From Nymphaea colorata (lineage: Eukaryota > Streptophyta > Magnoliopsida > Nymphaeales > Nymphaeaceae): 64,000 nt of DNA. How positions within the stretch are numbered: the stretch's first letter is position 1; the number at the start of each line of letters is the position of its first letter. The position numbers and the translations under genes are program-made. Shown here piece by piece: positions 1-11,688 of this stretch. A model generated the notes under the pieces. That model worked only from the letters and a program-made list of their open reading frames with translations, made no database searches and had not been told where the DNA came from. The DNA is taken from contig NC_045143.1 of assembly GCF_008831285.2 (NCBI RefSeq), positions 19,061,655-19,125,654 of the forward strand, in the 5' to 3' direction.

Positions 1-2035
1 CCGGCCTATATCAAAATTTGAAGTTGGCTATTTTCAAATCATTCCTTGATTTTCATATTCATGAAAACGTATGCGTATATACATGTTATATACATATGCA
101 TACACATGAATATATTTCTTTGTTGTTTCTCTTTCTATGATTTAACATACTTTTATAAACTCTTGTATACGTACATATAAATATATATATATGTGTGTAT
201 TCCGTTTTAAAATCTCTCTTTCTTTTTCTAAAATGATCTTCTCTTCTCTACTTGATAGAAACATCATTTTCATAAGCTTTCATATATGTATACAAATACA
301 TATATTTCTTTTTCAAACATGTGATTTTATGATTTTCAAGATCTTTTTCTTTCTCTATATCCCTCTTTGGATGTAGTCTTTCATCTTTTTCATTCTTCCA
401 ATATCTTACCATTTAAGATTTTAATTTTTCATTTACCGACTTCATTAAGACCACAACTCAAGTAATGACCAAACATTGGATTCATGCTTGATGGTCTACA
501 ATCTCAATCCATTTTCCAAAACTTTTCTTTCTTATATATGATAACTATGAAAACAAAAATCTTAGATGTATGTTATAGTATGAATGCCTTAGATGAATGT
601 TGTGGTAGGAATGAGTCATTTTTCTTCCATTCATCTTAGGATTGATGCATCCATGCATTCACTTCCACTCAATATCACAAATAGGCACAAACGCATCTCT
701 AAAAGAATTTAAGCAAGATAAGATGGAGCTCTAACTAGATGGTAACCAAATTACAGCAAAATCTCAAACCTACTTAAAGTCTTAAGAGAATACTAAAATG
801 ACTTCAAAGTGATTCCCCAAGCTTTTCAAATGATATTTAAAAGATTTCCCAACTCTAGTTTTCATCAAAATGTTTCACATTCTCAAGCAATTATTCAAGA
901 ACCTTTTCAAAAGTTTGAAACATCAAACTTCAAATATTCTTCTACACCGCATATAGAAAAGATGTTTAAGCCAAAATGAAATGCATCAATAATAAACATA
1001 GCCCTTGGATTGATTACCCCGGTAAAGGCGCCAGGAACGGTTGATCCTCGTACCGACGGGCGAGTCCCTTTCTCTTTTATTTTCAAACAAAAATCTCATT
1101 TTTCTGGGGCACTCCAAAACTAACCAAAAATTTTGGGATGCAAACAGATGACGACTGTGATGGGACCCGTCATCGTTTGGCTATGATTATAATTGATGCA
1201 TTTTCACTAACTTAAACATCTCACATATTGCCAATGATAAAGCATGTCCCCAAATTTGGCCTTGACCCCATCGGTATTTCATTACATTGCTTGATGATTA
1301 TGTTTTCTCTCTTGCATATAAGACTAATTGAGGAGGATCAATCATGTTCACCTAGATCTAGGATCAAATACAACCTTCCTCAATTTAAGCCTTGATTTTA
1401 AACAATGCTTGCTTGCTTTTTCATATATTTTAATCACTATCTTAGGCAACATTGCATTAGAGACATCCGATTTTTGCATGCTTGCTCATATTTCCAAAAT
1501 TTCTATTACCTATTTGTCTCGGTCATCATGTTGTCGGGCTTGGTCTTAGGCGGTAGCACAAGACTACACCTTACAACTAGATCACACCTTGGGCGGGAAA
1601 GCCCCTTCGTTAGTACAATGAGTAGTAATTTGTGGTATATCGACGAGTGTCCAAGAAGAAGTTGATAAACCTTACCCTTAGTTGTCAAATGAAGAAGTCT
1701 ATGCTAGTACTAAGCCTCTTGGCTAAGGTATATTGGCATATCTTATATGAAATAATTATACTCAATCAAACCCAATTCAATTAGGGTCCTATGCTCCTTT
1801 TCCAAATATATGTATGATAAAGGTGACTTTCAAAAATGTTGGATGTTTATCATTGTATGATGATTGCATGTTTGTCTTTCTTACAATCTTTGATCAATTG
1901 AATAATTTTACATTCCATTTTCTTATTTAAATCAATGTTTTCTTCAATAATCTCTATATAATTTTCAACATGATCACACCATAAGCTCATGCTTTAACCC
2001 CACTACCTAAATGACATTGATTTTTCAAATATTGT
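1..2035. other. AT-rich intergenic DNA, no gene seen
   Basis: I see no convincing coding region. The open frames here are short, hydrophobic and AT-driven. One GC-richer patch at about 1010-1200 (containing GGCGCCAGGAACGGTTGATC and, further on, GATGGGACCCGTCATCG) looks like a repeat or LTR remnant rather than host sequence, but I cannot place it in a family. Confidence 0.6.
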
Positions 2036-3520
2036 CATCCGTTTTTCTGAATAACTTCAAGATCTACATTTTCAATCTCTCATCTATTCATTTGTCCAAC
2101 TTCATATTTTTAAACATGATAGCCAGTTATTGGCTCAATTACGAACTTTGCTTGACTTAGGTCATGCATTCTTTTGCTCTCATTTTAGCCAAATATTTTC
2201 TAAGTTTCAATACCTATGATGTGTCTTTCCTCACTTTTTACTATTTTCATAACTTCATTGGATCATCAATTATTCCTTGGCAAGTCTATTTCTCTAGAGT
2301 TGCTTCAAAATCTACATTTTATTATACATTGTCAATCCCTTATTTATTTGTCCGACCTCATATTCTTGAACATGATGGCCACCTATTGGTCCAGTTATCA
2401 ACTCATTTGACTCAAGTCATGCATTATTTTTTTTCCTCATTCATATGCAGCCAAATAACTTTTTAGCTTCAATACACATAGTGTGTCTTTCTTTCCATGG
2501 GTCATCAATTATTCTTTGACAAGTCCATCTTTTTGAATTGCTTTAAAATGTTCATTTCATCATACTTTGTTAATCTCTCATTTATTTGTCTTACCTCATG
2601 TTTTCTAACTCAATTGCCAACTTTGGTTGGCTTAGGTCATACATTCTTTTCCTTATCCTTAATACTCATAGGGTGTATTTCTTTGTATTTTACTACTTCC
2701 ATAAGTTGGGACATTGTTTGCTCTTTCTCAATCCATTAGTTATTTGTCTAGAATTACATTCTTGAACGTGACTCTGCTTGACAATTTTCTAGCATCAACA
2801 CCCATAGTATATCCTTCTCCCTATTTTATTACTTTTAAGATTTCATTGGGCTATTATTTTATTCCAAATTGAATGTCAATCTTTGCCTTACTCGATTATA
2901 CTCTATTTTCAATCATTAGACATGCATGAATCAAACATCATCTATTGATAGATTCCTCGTAATTCTCTTTATCTTCCTATATTATCAACTTGATATGTTT
3001 CTATGAGCGTACAAGCTTTTGTCCCAATTGCGTGTCAAAATTATTTTATATTAAAGCTTAGACATGTGATATTACCTTTCACCCTCACATAGAACTTTTC
3101 TTTATATAATTTTGTCTATTCATTCTATTGAGGCAACTTCCATTAGTGTCTCCGCCTCAATCTTAGTCCGTGATCAACATGTGCTTGACTCGGGCCATAC
3201 ATTCTTTGTTTCCACACTTATATTTAGCCCAATAATTTTTTTTGGCTTCAAAACATATGGTGTGCCTTTCTACCAGTTTTCTACTTCCATGATTTTATTA
3301 GGTCATCATTTATTTCAAGATTTTTGCTAATGCTCTGATTACATTCTATTTTCATTTATCGGACATTTGATTTCTGACTTATTCATTCACCCCTGTTGAA
3401 TCTATATCTTTCGGAGTCAAAAATCATATATTTATGCTCTACTCAATATTTAATTCTTTCGGAATTGAGATGTTCCATTTTCCTATATTATCAACTTGAT
3501 ATTTCGCTGTGAGAATTATC
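2036..3520. repeat. Degenerate tandem repeat array, unit about 250 bp, possible 508-bp higher-order unit
   Basis: The phrase GGTCATGCATTCTTT and its variants recurs near 2160, 2413, 2634 and 3192, each time followed by similar text (a TTTAGCTTCAATACxCATAG-like stretch, then a TTCATTGGxTCATxATTTATTxC-like stretch). Spacings are about 253, 221 and 558 bp. A second marker, TTCCTATATTATCAACTTGA, occurs near 2975 and 3482, about 508 bp apart. The copies are diverged, so this is an old array. No coding function is seen. Confidence 0.75.
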
Positions 3521-3899
3521 AGATCATATTCTTATAACAAATTTCTCTCCTACAAGCTTTGTCTCAATTTCTTCACCTCAGAGACAAAACATAAATTCTT
3601 GCATACCAAAGTTCATATATATGTCATTACCTTGCACCCTACGGTTACAAAGCAACAAGAAACCGAAGGAACAAAACATTGCCTCTATACATTTTGTTAT
3701 CGTCGTCGCCTGACGAAATTCACGGCAAAGGAATTGAAGATTAGCTGAGATCTACCCACAAGCAGTATCCAGCATCACCTCGGCGGTCGTTGGACTTCTA
3801 GGGTTGTCAAGCTCCAAAGAAAGGGAAAAAGGAAAACGAGAAGCGCTGTTCTGATAGAGCGCATCATTTGGGAAACTTCCAGAAGGCACGAAGGAACCC
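3521..3899. other. Unassigned flank left of the LINE
   Basis: The sequence changes from AT-rich array-like DNA to more balanced composition at about 3650. I find no recognisable exon. In particular, exon 1 of the SDR pseudogene, with a TGASSGIG-like motif, is not here. It may include the 5' end of the LINE. Confidence 0.4.
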
Positions 3900-4004
3900 T
3901 ATGAAGTTTCACCTCTCTTCACTTCCTTTTCTTCATCCTCTCTCTCTCTCGCTCGCGGACTCCTCCAGGCTTTCCTCCCACCCACGCGTTGTTGTTTTCT
4001 TCTT

Positions 4005-5270
4005 TTGCAGATGGGTGATTGTTCCTTGCTGCCGAGGCTCCCCAAGGTGGTCTCCGTTGGTAGGCCAGCCCCCTCACCTTGGTGTGTCCCCTCTTTCCGG
4101 CGTGCTTCCAGGCTTCATCACCTTTTTCGGTCTGTCGCTTCAATCCGCGTCAGATGGAGCCAGTGGTGGTGTCAGAGGTGTGCTTCCTTGAACAGCCGTC
4201 GGGCCGTCACGTGTTCCCGATGTCGTTTTCCTGCTTGTCAGAATGATCGTCGGCTTTTGGTCGGTGGCATGGCTTTGCAGCGGTCGCTTCTTCCTTCTGG
4301 GTTCAGGTTCCTCTGCCAGTTGTTCAGTGGTCACCTTCTTCGGATGAGAGCTCTATGTTCTTTGGCTCTATTAGACTTCCTTGGCCTGGGCCGGCTTGTC
4401 CTAGTACGCGGGGTCCGCCTTTTTCGGTACAGGTTCTGCAGATCTTTAGCTCAGGTGGTCTGCCACACCAGTGCTCTTCGGTGGTCGATCTCCTGCCTTC
4501 ACAGCTTCCGCCCTTGCTTCCCTCACCGCGGACGCCAGCCTCTCCTCAATGAAGGAGTCCAGCCTGCTCTCTATTGCGCTCCCCTGAGGTACCCTGCTTG
4601 CCCCTTCCTTTTCCTGCTTTGCGAGCTGGGGCTTCACGCGAGTCCGCCTCGAGATGCCCCGACCCGGTGATGTTTGCTGCTCAGATTGACCTTGGCGATG
4701 TTTGGTCGTCTGCATCGTCACTTTCGGCTGCCCGCCCGTCTGCCCGCCCGTCTGCAGGGGGTTGCCCCCTTGAGGTTGTTGTTGTTGCTCGCTCTTGTTC
4801 AACTGTGGCCTCCGTTGTCTTGGCCTCTGGCGTTTCGACTCCCCCAGTCAACCCTTATCCCTTTGTTGCCTGTACGTTGCTCTTTACCTTTGTTACTGGC
4901 CCCCCTATGCCCCCCCTTACACCCAGGACCTCCTCCTTTGCCTATCTGCTTTCGGTTTCTTCTCTTTCTTTTGGCAATAGCTTTAGCACCGATTTGCCTT
5001 CCCTGCATATTCTGCTCCCTAGACTCAGTCGCGGCCCTCCTCACAACCCCGCCTACTTGCCCCTCTCACCTGTTAGCCCTGCCCTCCCCCACATCCCTTA
5101 TGTTAACTCTTTTTCCCCCGATTTGCGGTCTGATTTTGCGTCCACCTGAGCCCCCCTGTCCTCCCCGGCTCGGTTGCCTGGTCCAACCATTAGACCAGTT
5201 GTTTGTCACTCCCTGGCCGATAGGTTGCCGCCTGTTGCCCCCTTGTTGCATGCTGAGCTAGGCATCTCCC
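4005..5270 (+). pseudogene. LINE 5' region, ORF1-like, Pro/Ser-rich; no endonuclease seen
   Basis: Open stretches in more than one frame (4005-4670, 4574-5149, 4674-5261) encode Pro-, Ser-, Leu- and Arg-rich protein. I see neither a CCHC zinc knuckle nor the apurinic endonuclease motifs expected between ORF1 and the reverse transcriptase of a plant L1 element. By position this should be ORF1 plus the start of ORF2, with the endonuclease deleted or unrecognisably diverged. The assignment is inferred from what follows it, not from a domain match. Confidence 0.45.
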
Positions 5271-5276
5271 TCCCAG

Positions 5277-7888
5277 ATGCGCTTGCCGCTCTTAAGGTCT
5301 CTCTTCCGCAGGAGCAACTTGACTTGTTGCGTTCCTCTTTTGTTGCCGCTGTGGCACCGGTCTCCCGCTCCAGCTTGGCCAGGTTGCAGCGAGAATTGCG
5401 TAGGATTGGGGCTTCTGCAGCCTCCATCCTCCCTCCTGGTGCCGCTTTCAGGCTCTCACGGAAGTTGGGCTGCTTTCAGGCTTTCGCGGAAGTTGCACTT
5501 CATTAGGAGGGAGACCCTAGCCTGGAAGCGCATTTTTTGGAGCAGCAAATTCTCTGAGGTGGCCGATTGGGATGAGGAGATCCTGTCCCCTCTGGCTTCT
5601 GACAACATTTCTGCTGATCAATCTTCTCGTCTCCTTTGTCTACAGTGTCTTGCCCAGGAGTGGCGGATAAGGCAGTCCATCCACTGGCGGCAGCGTTCTA
5701 GGCTGGGTTAGCTTGCGCATGAGGACCAGAACTTTAGATTCTTCCACTTGGCCGCCTCTCAAAGGCACCGTCAGATGTTGCTCCAGTCCATGGTTATTGG
5801 GGGTAGGGTTTTTCTTGGTGATGACATCCTCCTGGCTCTGAGCACTCATTTCCGGGATTTCTACTCTAAACCTCTTCGCTTTCGTGCCCCGTTACCGGAT
5901 TTTCACCTCTCTTCTCTCTCTGTCTCTCGTGCGATCTCTCTTGAGCGGCCCTTCCTCCACTAAGAGATCAAGAATGCCAGTTTGGGCCCTTGGCTTTGGT
6001 AAGGCGCCCGGCATTGATGGTTTTCCTATCGAATTTTTTCGTACCTTTTGGGAGGTTTGTAGCGCTGATGTGTTTGCGTTTTGTGATGAGTTCGCCTCCA
6101 ATTCCATTTTCCTGAAGGAATTCAATCAAGCTACCTGAGTCTTGATGCCCAGGCGCCATAACCCTACGTTCGTCACCCACTTTCGTTCGATCTCCATCCT
6201 AGGCACACCTTACAAGATTATTGCTAGGTTGCTCTCTTTGCGGCTTGCGTCTATCATGCCTTCTATCATTAACCCCTTTCAGGTTGCTTTCGTCAAGGGT
6301 CGGCGTCTGTAGGACGTGGTTGTCTTGGCCAATGAGGTTGTTCACTCCCTTTACTATCTACGGCTTCCTTCATTCATCCTTAAGTTGGACATCTCTAAAG
6401 CCTTTGACTCTGTTAGTTGGGAGTTCGTTTCTGACCACCTCACCCGTCTTGCTTTTGATCCATCGTTTAGACAGTGGATCCTGTCGCTTGTCACTGGGGC
6501 CCAGCTTGCGGTTTCCTTTAATGGGAAGTGTGGCGATTTCTTCTGTCTCGGGCGTTGGCCTTTGCTTTTCAACTTGGTTGCTGAGAGCTTTTCTGCGTTT
6601 TTTCATCACGTAATGGTCATTGGCTTCCTCATACCTCATTTGCTCTCCCACTTACAGACCTTCTCCACCCTTCAGTATGCTGACGACTTTCTCCTGTTCG
6701 GCAATACTTCCCACCAATAGATTGTGAGAACGTGGCTCATCCTTCGGGTTTTCGAGCTCATCTCGGGTCTTTTTATCAATTCTGCCAAATGTCATCTTTC
6801 CCTCATTCACGCGGATCCGGCCACGGTACTTTTCGCGGAATCTTGCTTTAGGTGTAAGGCTACTAGCCTGCCTATGAAATACTTGGGGCTTCAGATTACG
6901 TTGTCGCCTCCTACACCCTCCTTTTGGAATGGCATGGAGCAGAAGCTTAATGATCGCCTTCAGTGTTGGCAGGAAAAGCTACTTTCTCTCTCAGATCGTA
7001 TTACTCTAGCTAAGCACTGTCTTGCGTCTGTCCCCCTTCATGCTCTGGCTGTCTTTCGGCCTCCTGTGGCTGTTTTGAGTAGGTTTAATAAGCTCATTCG
7101 TAAGTTTATTTGGAATGGTGATCGACTTTCGAATCGCTTAGCGCATTGGGATGTGGTTGCCTTTTCGCGTCTTGTTGGGGGTGCTGGTTACCAACCTTAG
7201 TCGGACTTGCAAGACTTCTCTGTGTTCTTGGTGGTGGCGGTTAGCAACTGAACATTCTCCCATCACCCAATTCATCAGTTCCAAATTTGACCTGTCTTCC
7301 CCTAGCATCTGGAATAGTTCTATCTCTCGCACCTCCCCCTCTCACTTTTGGTGCGACATGCTTTCTATCCTTCCTCTTTTCCTCCGCCTTGCTGACCTCT
7401 CATCGTCCGCGTCCCCATCCTGGCCTCTTTCGCCTACCCGTGAGTTCACTTTTTCTTCTTACTACCTGGCCTCCTTTGGTCCTTCTGTCACATCGCTTCC
7501 ACCCTGTTCTCTTTGGTCTCTTGGCCCCTCTCCTCGTGCCATTGCTTTTGTCTGGCTTCTCCTTTCTGGCCATATTAACACTTTTGACCACCTACAGCGC
7601 CTTTACATCAGTTTGGCTAACCAGTGTCCCCTATGTCTTGTCGCGACTGAGTCTCGGGTCCACCTTTTTACTTCTTGTCATTTTTTCTCTAGTGTCCTTG
7701 CTTCTACCTGGCCTTCCTTTGTTAGTAGTCTTCCAAACTCACCATCCATTTGTCTTCTTTTCTTCTTTTGTCTTTCCCCCCACCTGTCTGCTTCTTGGGG
7801 TCATGTCTGGAGGCCGTGGCTCATTTCAGCTTGGTGGTGCATTTGGGAGGAGCGCAACAACAGGGTCTTCAGGGGCATTTGGGAGTGA
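5277..7888 (+). pseudogene. LINE ORF2 remnant: reverse transcriptase and zf-RVT
   Basis: The order of motifs is that of a plant L1 ORF2. An RQRSRLG-stop-LAHEDQNFRFFH stretch at about 5690 matches the pre-RT W-x-QKSRxxWLxxGDxNTxFFH block. KAPGIDGFPIEFF follows at about 6001, LDISKAFDSVSWEF at about 6385, the catalytic YADD at 6676, MKYLGLQ at about 6871, IRKFIWNG at about 7096, and a C-terminal zf-RVT region (NQCPLC...HLF..C) at about 7620-7680. Breaks include an in-frame stop at 5709, a frame change near 5900-5960, stops at about 6136, 6311 and 6718, and another frame change near 7150-7200. The usual RQGDPLSPLLF block before YADD is shortened. It is non-functional. Confidence 0.85.
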
Positions 7889-8109
7889 GAGGTATGATGG
7901 CCTCTTCCTTGCTTGTGAATTAGGAAAGTTAATGCCCTTTTCAATGCAGCTCGCTACTAGACAATTTTTTTTGGGGGAGGCCGTCGGCGTTGCCTCCCCC
8001 GGCAAAGCGCAGGGAAGGCATCGGGCAAGGACCGAGCCTTCCTTTACTTTTTATTTTTTCTAATTTCTAACTAGTGCGTGGAGCGTAGACCTGGCGTAAG
8101 GGAAGCCGT

Positions 8110-8116
<7 letters not shown>

Positions 8117-8141
<25 letters not shown>
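8117..8141. repeat. (TA)n microsatellite at LINE 3' end
   Basis: An uninterrupted TA tract follows GTTGTGTG. It sits at the presumed LINE 3' terminus, and the SDR-related intron sequence begins after it. Confidence 0.8.
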
Positions 8142-9110
8142 ACTTAAACTGACGGAAACCGGCTAAGCTGAGCCGTTGGAGGCCTTTTCTTCTTCTCCTT
8201 TGCATGATTATTTTGGTGAAGGTATGTCAAACATATTTAAGACTTCTTATTTGTCTCATAGGCACAGTCTCTCATTCTTTGGATTTAAGCGAGGAAGAAT
8301 GGAATCAAACGGTGAACACTAACTTGAAAGGAACATGGTTCGTGTCCAAGTCCCTGTGCAGACTCATGCACGAAGCGAACCAAGGGGGGATCGATAGTCA
8401 ACATCTCTTCCATAGGCGGTGTGCAAAATCGTGGTGCTTTGCCAGGAGCCCTCGCTTATGAAGTCTCAAGGGCTGCAATTGATGCTTTGACAAAGGTACG
8501 AATTGACCTTTTTTTTTTTTCCTCCTCATGTCAAAACGACGTTGCTTGAAAGGTATACAATAATATTATAAGAGAGACTTTACAAAAACCGAACTCTTGG
8601 AAATGGATCCTATTGAGCTGCGTGCGCTAGGTGCACGCAACCCATCAAGTGTTATGAAATAAGAGTAGGGAGACATTTTGGTAATTTTTTTAAAAAATAT
8701 TTTTATATTTTTTTTTATTTTTTATTTTTGTCTTTACAAAATGTGAAATAATGGTATTTTTATCATAACCATACTGGCGATGAAAATTCTATACACTATT
8801 ATAACGCATATAACTAGGTTTGCCTATTGAATTAGTAGACAAGGTCAAGGGTGAAGTTTTTATTTGTTTTGTATTTGTACTTGATTTGAAAAGAAAAAGA
8901 TACAAGGGGAGTTGTATACAGAGGCAAAAAATTTCAATTATGATTAAATATATTATAAGATATGAATTACCCATGCAGGTAGTGAGATATGTCACGTTTT
9001 GCAGTTAATGTGAGATAATTTAATATGGAGATTATATGCATGATCTATAACAATTGATCCTGGTTGAACGTATGAATGAATTATTAGATAAATGATAAGC
9101 CAATCTGTAG

Positions 9111-9378
9111 TTGATGGTAAGACAAAACTCAGTTTTGCTTCCAAAACTCATTTTTCGGTCTGTCAGTTTTCGAAAAAATTGGTTTTCTCAAAACGGTGTT
9201 TTCACAAAGAATTCAAAAAACCACGTCCTTGAGGTTATTCACCCAAAACCCTATTTTTTTGCCTCCCTACCCAAACATACAAGCAATGTTTTACAAAACT
9301 CATTAAGAAAATCATTTTTACAAAACCAGGTTTCCTGAAAAACCATTTTCTCAATCTGTCGTCCAAACGCTACCTTGA
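9111..9378. repeat. MITE-like repeat copy
   Basis: A segment dense in CAAAAC / GTTTTC words ends with GTCCAAACGCTACC. It shares ACAAAACCAGGTTT and similar flanking text with the element at 52382-52777, which has clear inverted ends. The left end of this copy is not clear. Confidence 0.45.
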
Positions 9379-10295
9379 AGTCATGTTTTCTCCGTAAAAA
9401 AAGAGTAAAAAGTCGTGCACCATTATATATTAACGTAGTAATAATTTATATTGAATGGCCTCCGCCATAGAGTAACTGATCCTTTGTATATAGTAGTTCA
9501 GTAATTCAGGATAAGTTTGAGTAGTCATGTCTTGAGCAATTTCTTTTGCCTCCTATGCTTTATATTCATATTAATTAGCCCTTTATAAGGAATGAATATA
9601 ACCAGTCAACTTGTTTGATGAGCTCATGTAGCTAGTCACACATATATACTTGAAAGAGCTTATCTTTTTGTTGGTAAATAATTCATAATCTGGCTTCCTT
9701 GTAAGGGCATTTGATCACACTGTTTCTAATTTCCAAGGCCACGGTTCTAGCAAACTGCTGATTTTGATGATCATGGAGTTAATGTCTCCAATGACACTAC
9801 AATCGATCTGGTGATCTCAAATCAAAGGAGGAAGAGTTCGACTTGAGACTGATGGACTTTAACGCACAAAGACTGCAAACCTCATGATGTAACTCCTACA
9901 TTCTTGCACCATACATATATTATATATATACCAAGAACATTTAGGGAAGAGACAAAAATATGCCCATTAAAATCAATTATTAAAGTTTTTTTTTTATCTA
10001 GGATAGTAGATATGATCTTAGTATTAGTTTGTTAAAAAACCTATATTATTAATGTCTTTTTTTGTACTTTAATAACATTTTTTTAATAATCAAGAAATGA
10101 ACAACTATTGTAACATTAACATTTTGATGGTAAAAAGATCAATTTTTTTACAAAAGTAACCTGAATTAAAGCATTATTTAATTAAATTAATGTTTATAAA
10201 CATATTACAAGGTTCACATTTTGTTTAAAATTACTTTTTAACACAGATTTAAGCGGCTTAGTATTTGTCTCTTATCTAAATGATCTAGTATTTAC

Positions 10296-10341
10296 ATATA
10301 TATATATATATATACATATATATGTGTGTGTGTGTGTGTGT
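10296..10341. repeat. (TA)n(GT)n compound microsatellite
   Basis: A TA run, a short ACATATATAT linker and a GTGTGT run. Confidence 0.85.
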
Positions 10342-10522
10342 GAATGATGACTTGTGCTATCTAATTAGTGTCGTCCATTTAAACCAAATGGATAGTTGAG
10401 AAGAAAAGAAAGGTAAAAAGGTGTGAAATAGTATTAAAAATTGAAAATGTACTCACCTTTTTTTATTTTTCTCTTAATTATCTATTACGATGGATTGGTG
10501 ACTCTAAAAGGTCCGCTAACTA

Positions 10523-10526
<4 letters not shown>

Positions 10527-10583
<57 letters not shown>
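10527..10583. repeat. (TA)n microsatellite, about 57 bp
   Basis: Uninterrupted alternating A and T within the intron of the SDR pseudogene. Confidence 0.9.
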
Positions 10584-10585
<2 letters not shown>

Positions 10586-11325
10586 TGTGCGCAACACAAT
10601 TCCTCCTCTCCCTCCCACACCCAAACCCCTCACCACACCCAGTCACAAGGAGGCAATCAAAAATCCCCTATGCAATGCTGACATTCCGTTCATAAGATTT
10701 TTTTTTTTACAAAAAAAAAAAAACACCCTGGGCCTTGATGTAAATTGGAGAAAATTTTGCTGTTCTTTCTTTTCTATTCGATTATCAACTGAGAAGAATT
10801 GAACGACACTTGTTAAGCAGACGATGGCTTTAGAGATGGGAAGTCACAGAATCAGAGTGAACTCAATTGCCCCTCGATTGTTCAAGTCCGAGATCAGATC
10901 TGCGCTCTTGGAAAAGGAATGGCTCAACGCAGTTGCCGAGGGGATTAATTAATCCTTTGAGGACCTTCGGTACCTTAGATCCAGCGCTTACCTCCCTCCT
11001 TCGCTATCTCATCCATGACTCTTCTCAGTACGTCACCGGAAATGTGTTCATCGTTGATGTCGGCGCCTCTCTCGCGGGACTCCCCATCTACTCTTCTTTG
11101 TGATTGGTGTGGCCAATCATTCATTCTCAACGATAAAACGGAAAAATGACTTCTTTCGCTTATTTTTGCAATAAGGAGGACATTTCTTCATCTTCCGTGG
11201 TTGTTTTTGTAATTTCAGCTAACGTTTATATTGTGCTTGGCTCCTCAACACGACCAGCGTGAGTATTCATGGACGCTTCCCAACGGCACAGAACCTCTAA
11301 AAGGCTTAATTATGGATCATTAATT

Positions 11326-11651
11326 TGTTGGTGTATGGAACTTGATTCATACTGAACACTCATTTGTAATACCGTGGATTTGTACAAATGCGGGTTTCCT
11401 CTTTATGTAAGGGCATATATGTCATTTTGTACAAATGCGGGTTTGCCCTAATCCTTATGTTTTGAGGATGGCCGCCACTTGAGTGTGTGTCTGTCTGTGT
11501 GTTCTTCAAAGAGAGAGAATACAAGAGATCTGTGCGACCGTGGACGTAGGAGATTATTGCTCCGAACCACGTAAATCGTTGTCTTCTTCCTTGTTGCTTC
11601 TAACCCCCTCTTGAGAGTGTGAGAGGAGAGTTTTCTGTGTTGTTCCTAACA
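11326..11651 (+). repeat. Copia-1 5' LTR
   Basis: 326 bp, TGTTGG...CTAACA. Inside it a 17-base word (TTTGTACAAATGCGGGT) occurs twice, near 11378 and 11435. It pairs with 15641-15966. Confidence 0.96.
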
Positions 11652-11672
11652 ACTGGTATCAGAGACAGGTTC
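11652..11672 (+). promoter_or_regulatory. Copia-1 primer-binding site (iMet-tRNA)
   Basis: ACTGGTATCAGAGAC directly follows the 5' LTR. TGGTATCAGAG is the standard plant Copia site complementary to the 3' end of initiator methionine tRNA. Confidence 0.9.
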
Positions 11673-11688
11673 GTTCGAGGTAGGAACA

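Larger units (their letters stand above)
3900..8145 (+). mobile_element. Decayed L1-type LINE retrotransposon
   Basis: A GC-richer block contains a proline/serine-rich 5' part (about 4005-5270), an ORF2-like part with reverse transcriptase and zinc-finger regions (5277-7888), a 3' untranslated part, and a (TA)n tract at about 8117-8141 where the poly-A tail of a LINE would normally be. No LTRs are present. Boundaries are approximate because I could not identify a target-site duplication. The element lies immediately upstream of SDR pseudogene exon 2, in the position of that gene's first intron. Several stops and at least two frameshifts show it is dead. Confidence 0.8.
8496..10820 (+). other. 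Intron 2 of the SDR pseudogene, repeat-filled
   Basis: It has a GT start and CAG end in the same phase as intron 2 of the intact SDR, but is about 2.3 kb against 0.5 kb. It contains a MITE-like segment at about 9110-9380 related to the 52.4-kb element (shared ACAAAACCAGGTTT), a (TA)n(GT)n tract at about 10296-10341, and a long (TA)n tract at about 10527-10583. No gene is seen in it. Confidence 0.75.
8262..11103 (+). pseudogene. SDR pseudogene, exons 2 and 3 of a tandem duplicate
   Basis: Exon 2 (8262-8495) follows an AG acceptor and is followed by a GTACGA donor. Exon 3 (10821-11103) follows CAG and ends in TGA. Both align with exons 2 and 3 of the intact SDR at 23115-23344 and 23846-24124, with the same intron phases. 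Conserved pieces include the NLKGTW block, NISSIGG and the C-terminal [15 protein letters not shown]. Two indels destroy the frame: one extra G in the G-run near 8385-8391, and a 4-bp duplication (ATTAATTAAT for ATTAAT) near 10942-10951. The active-site region reads ALAYEVSR, so the Lys of YxxxK is replaced by Arg. Exon 1 with the Rossmann motif is absent from the window; it was lost or lies beyond the left edge because of the LINE. The 2.3-kb intron holds only repeats. Confidence 0.92.

Noticed and set aside
2164-2739. Small hydrophobic frames of 64-100 residues
   Set aside because: They lie within the tandem array, do not keep a common frame between copies, and carry no family motif.
4140-5506. 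Several minus-strand frames within the LINE
   Set aside because: They overlap the + strand LINE coding region and show no known domain.
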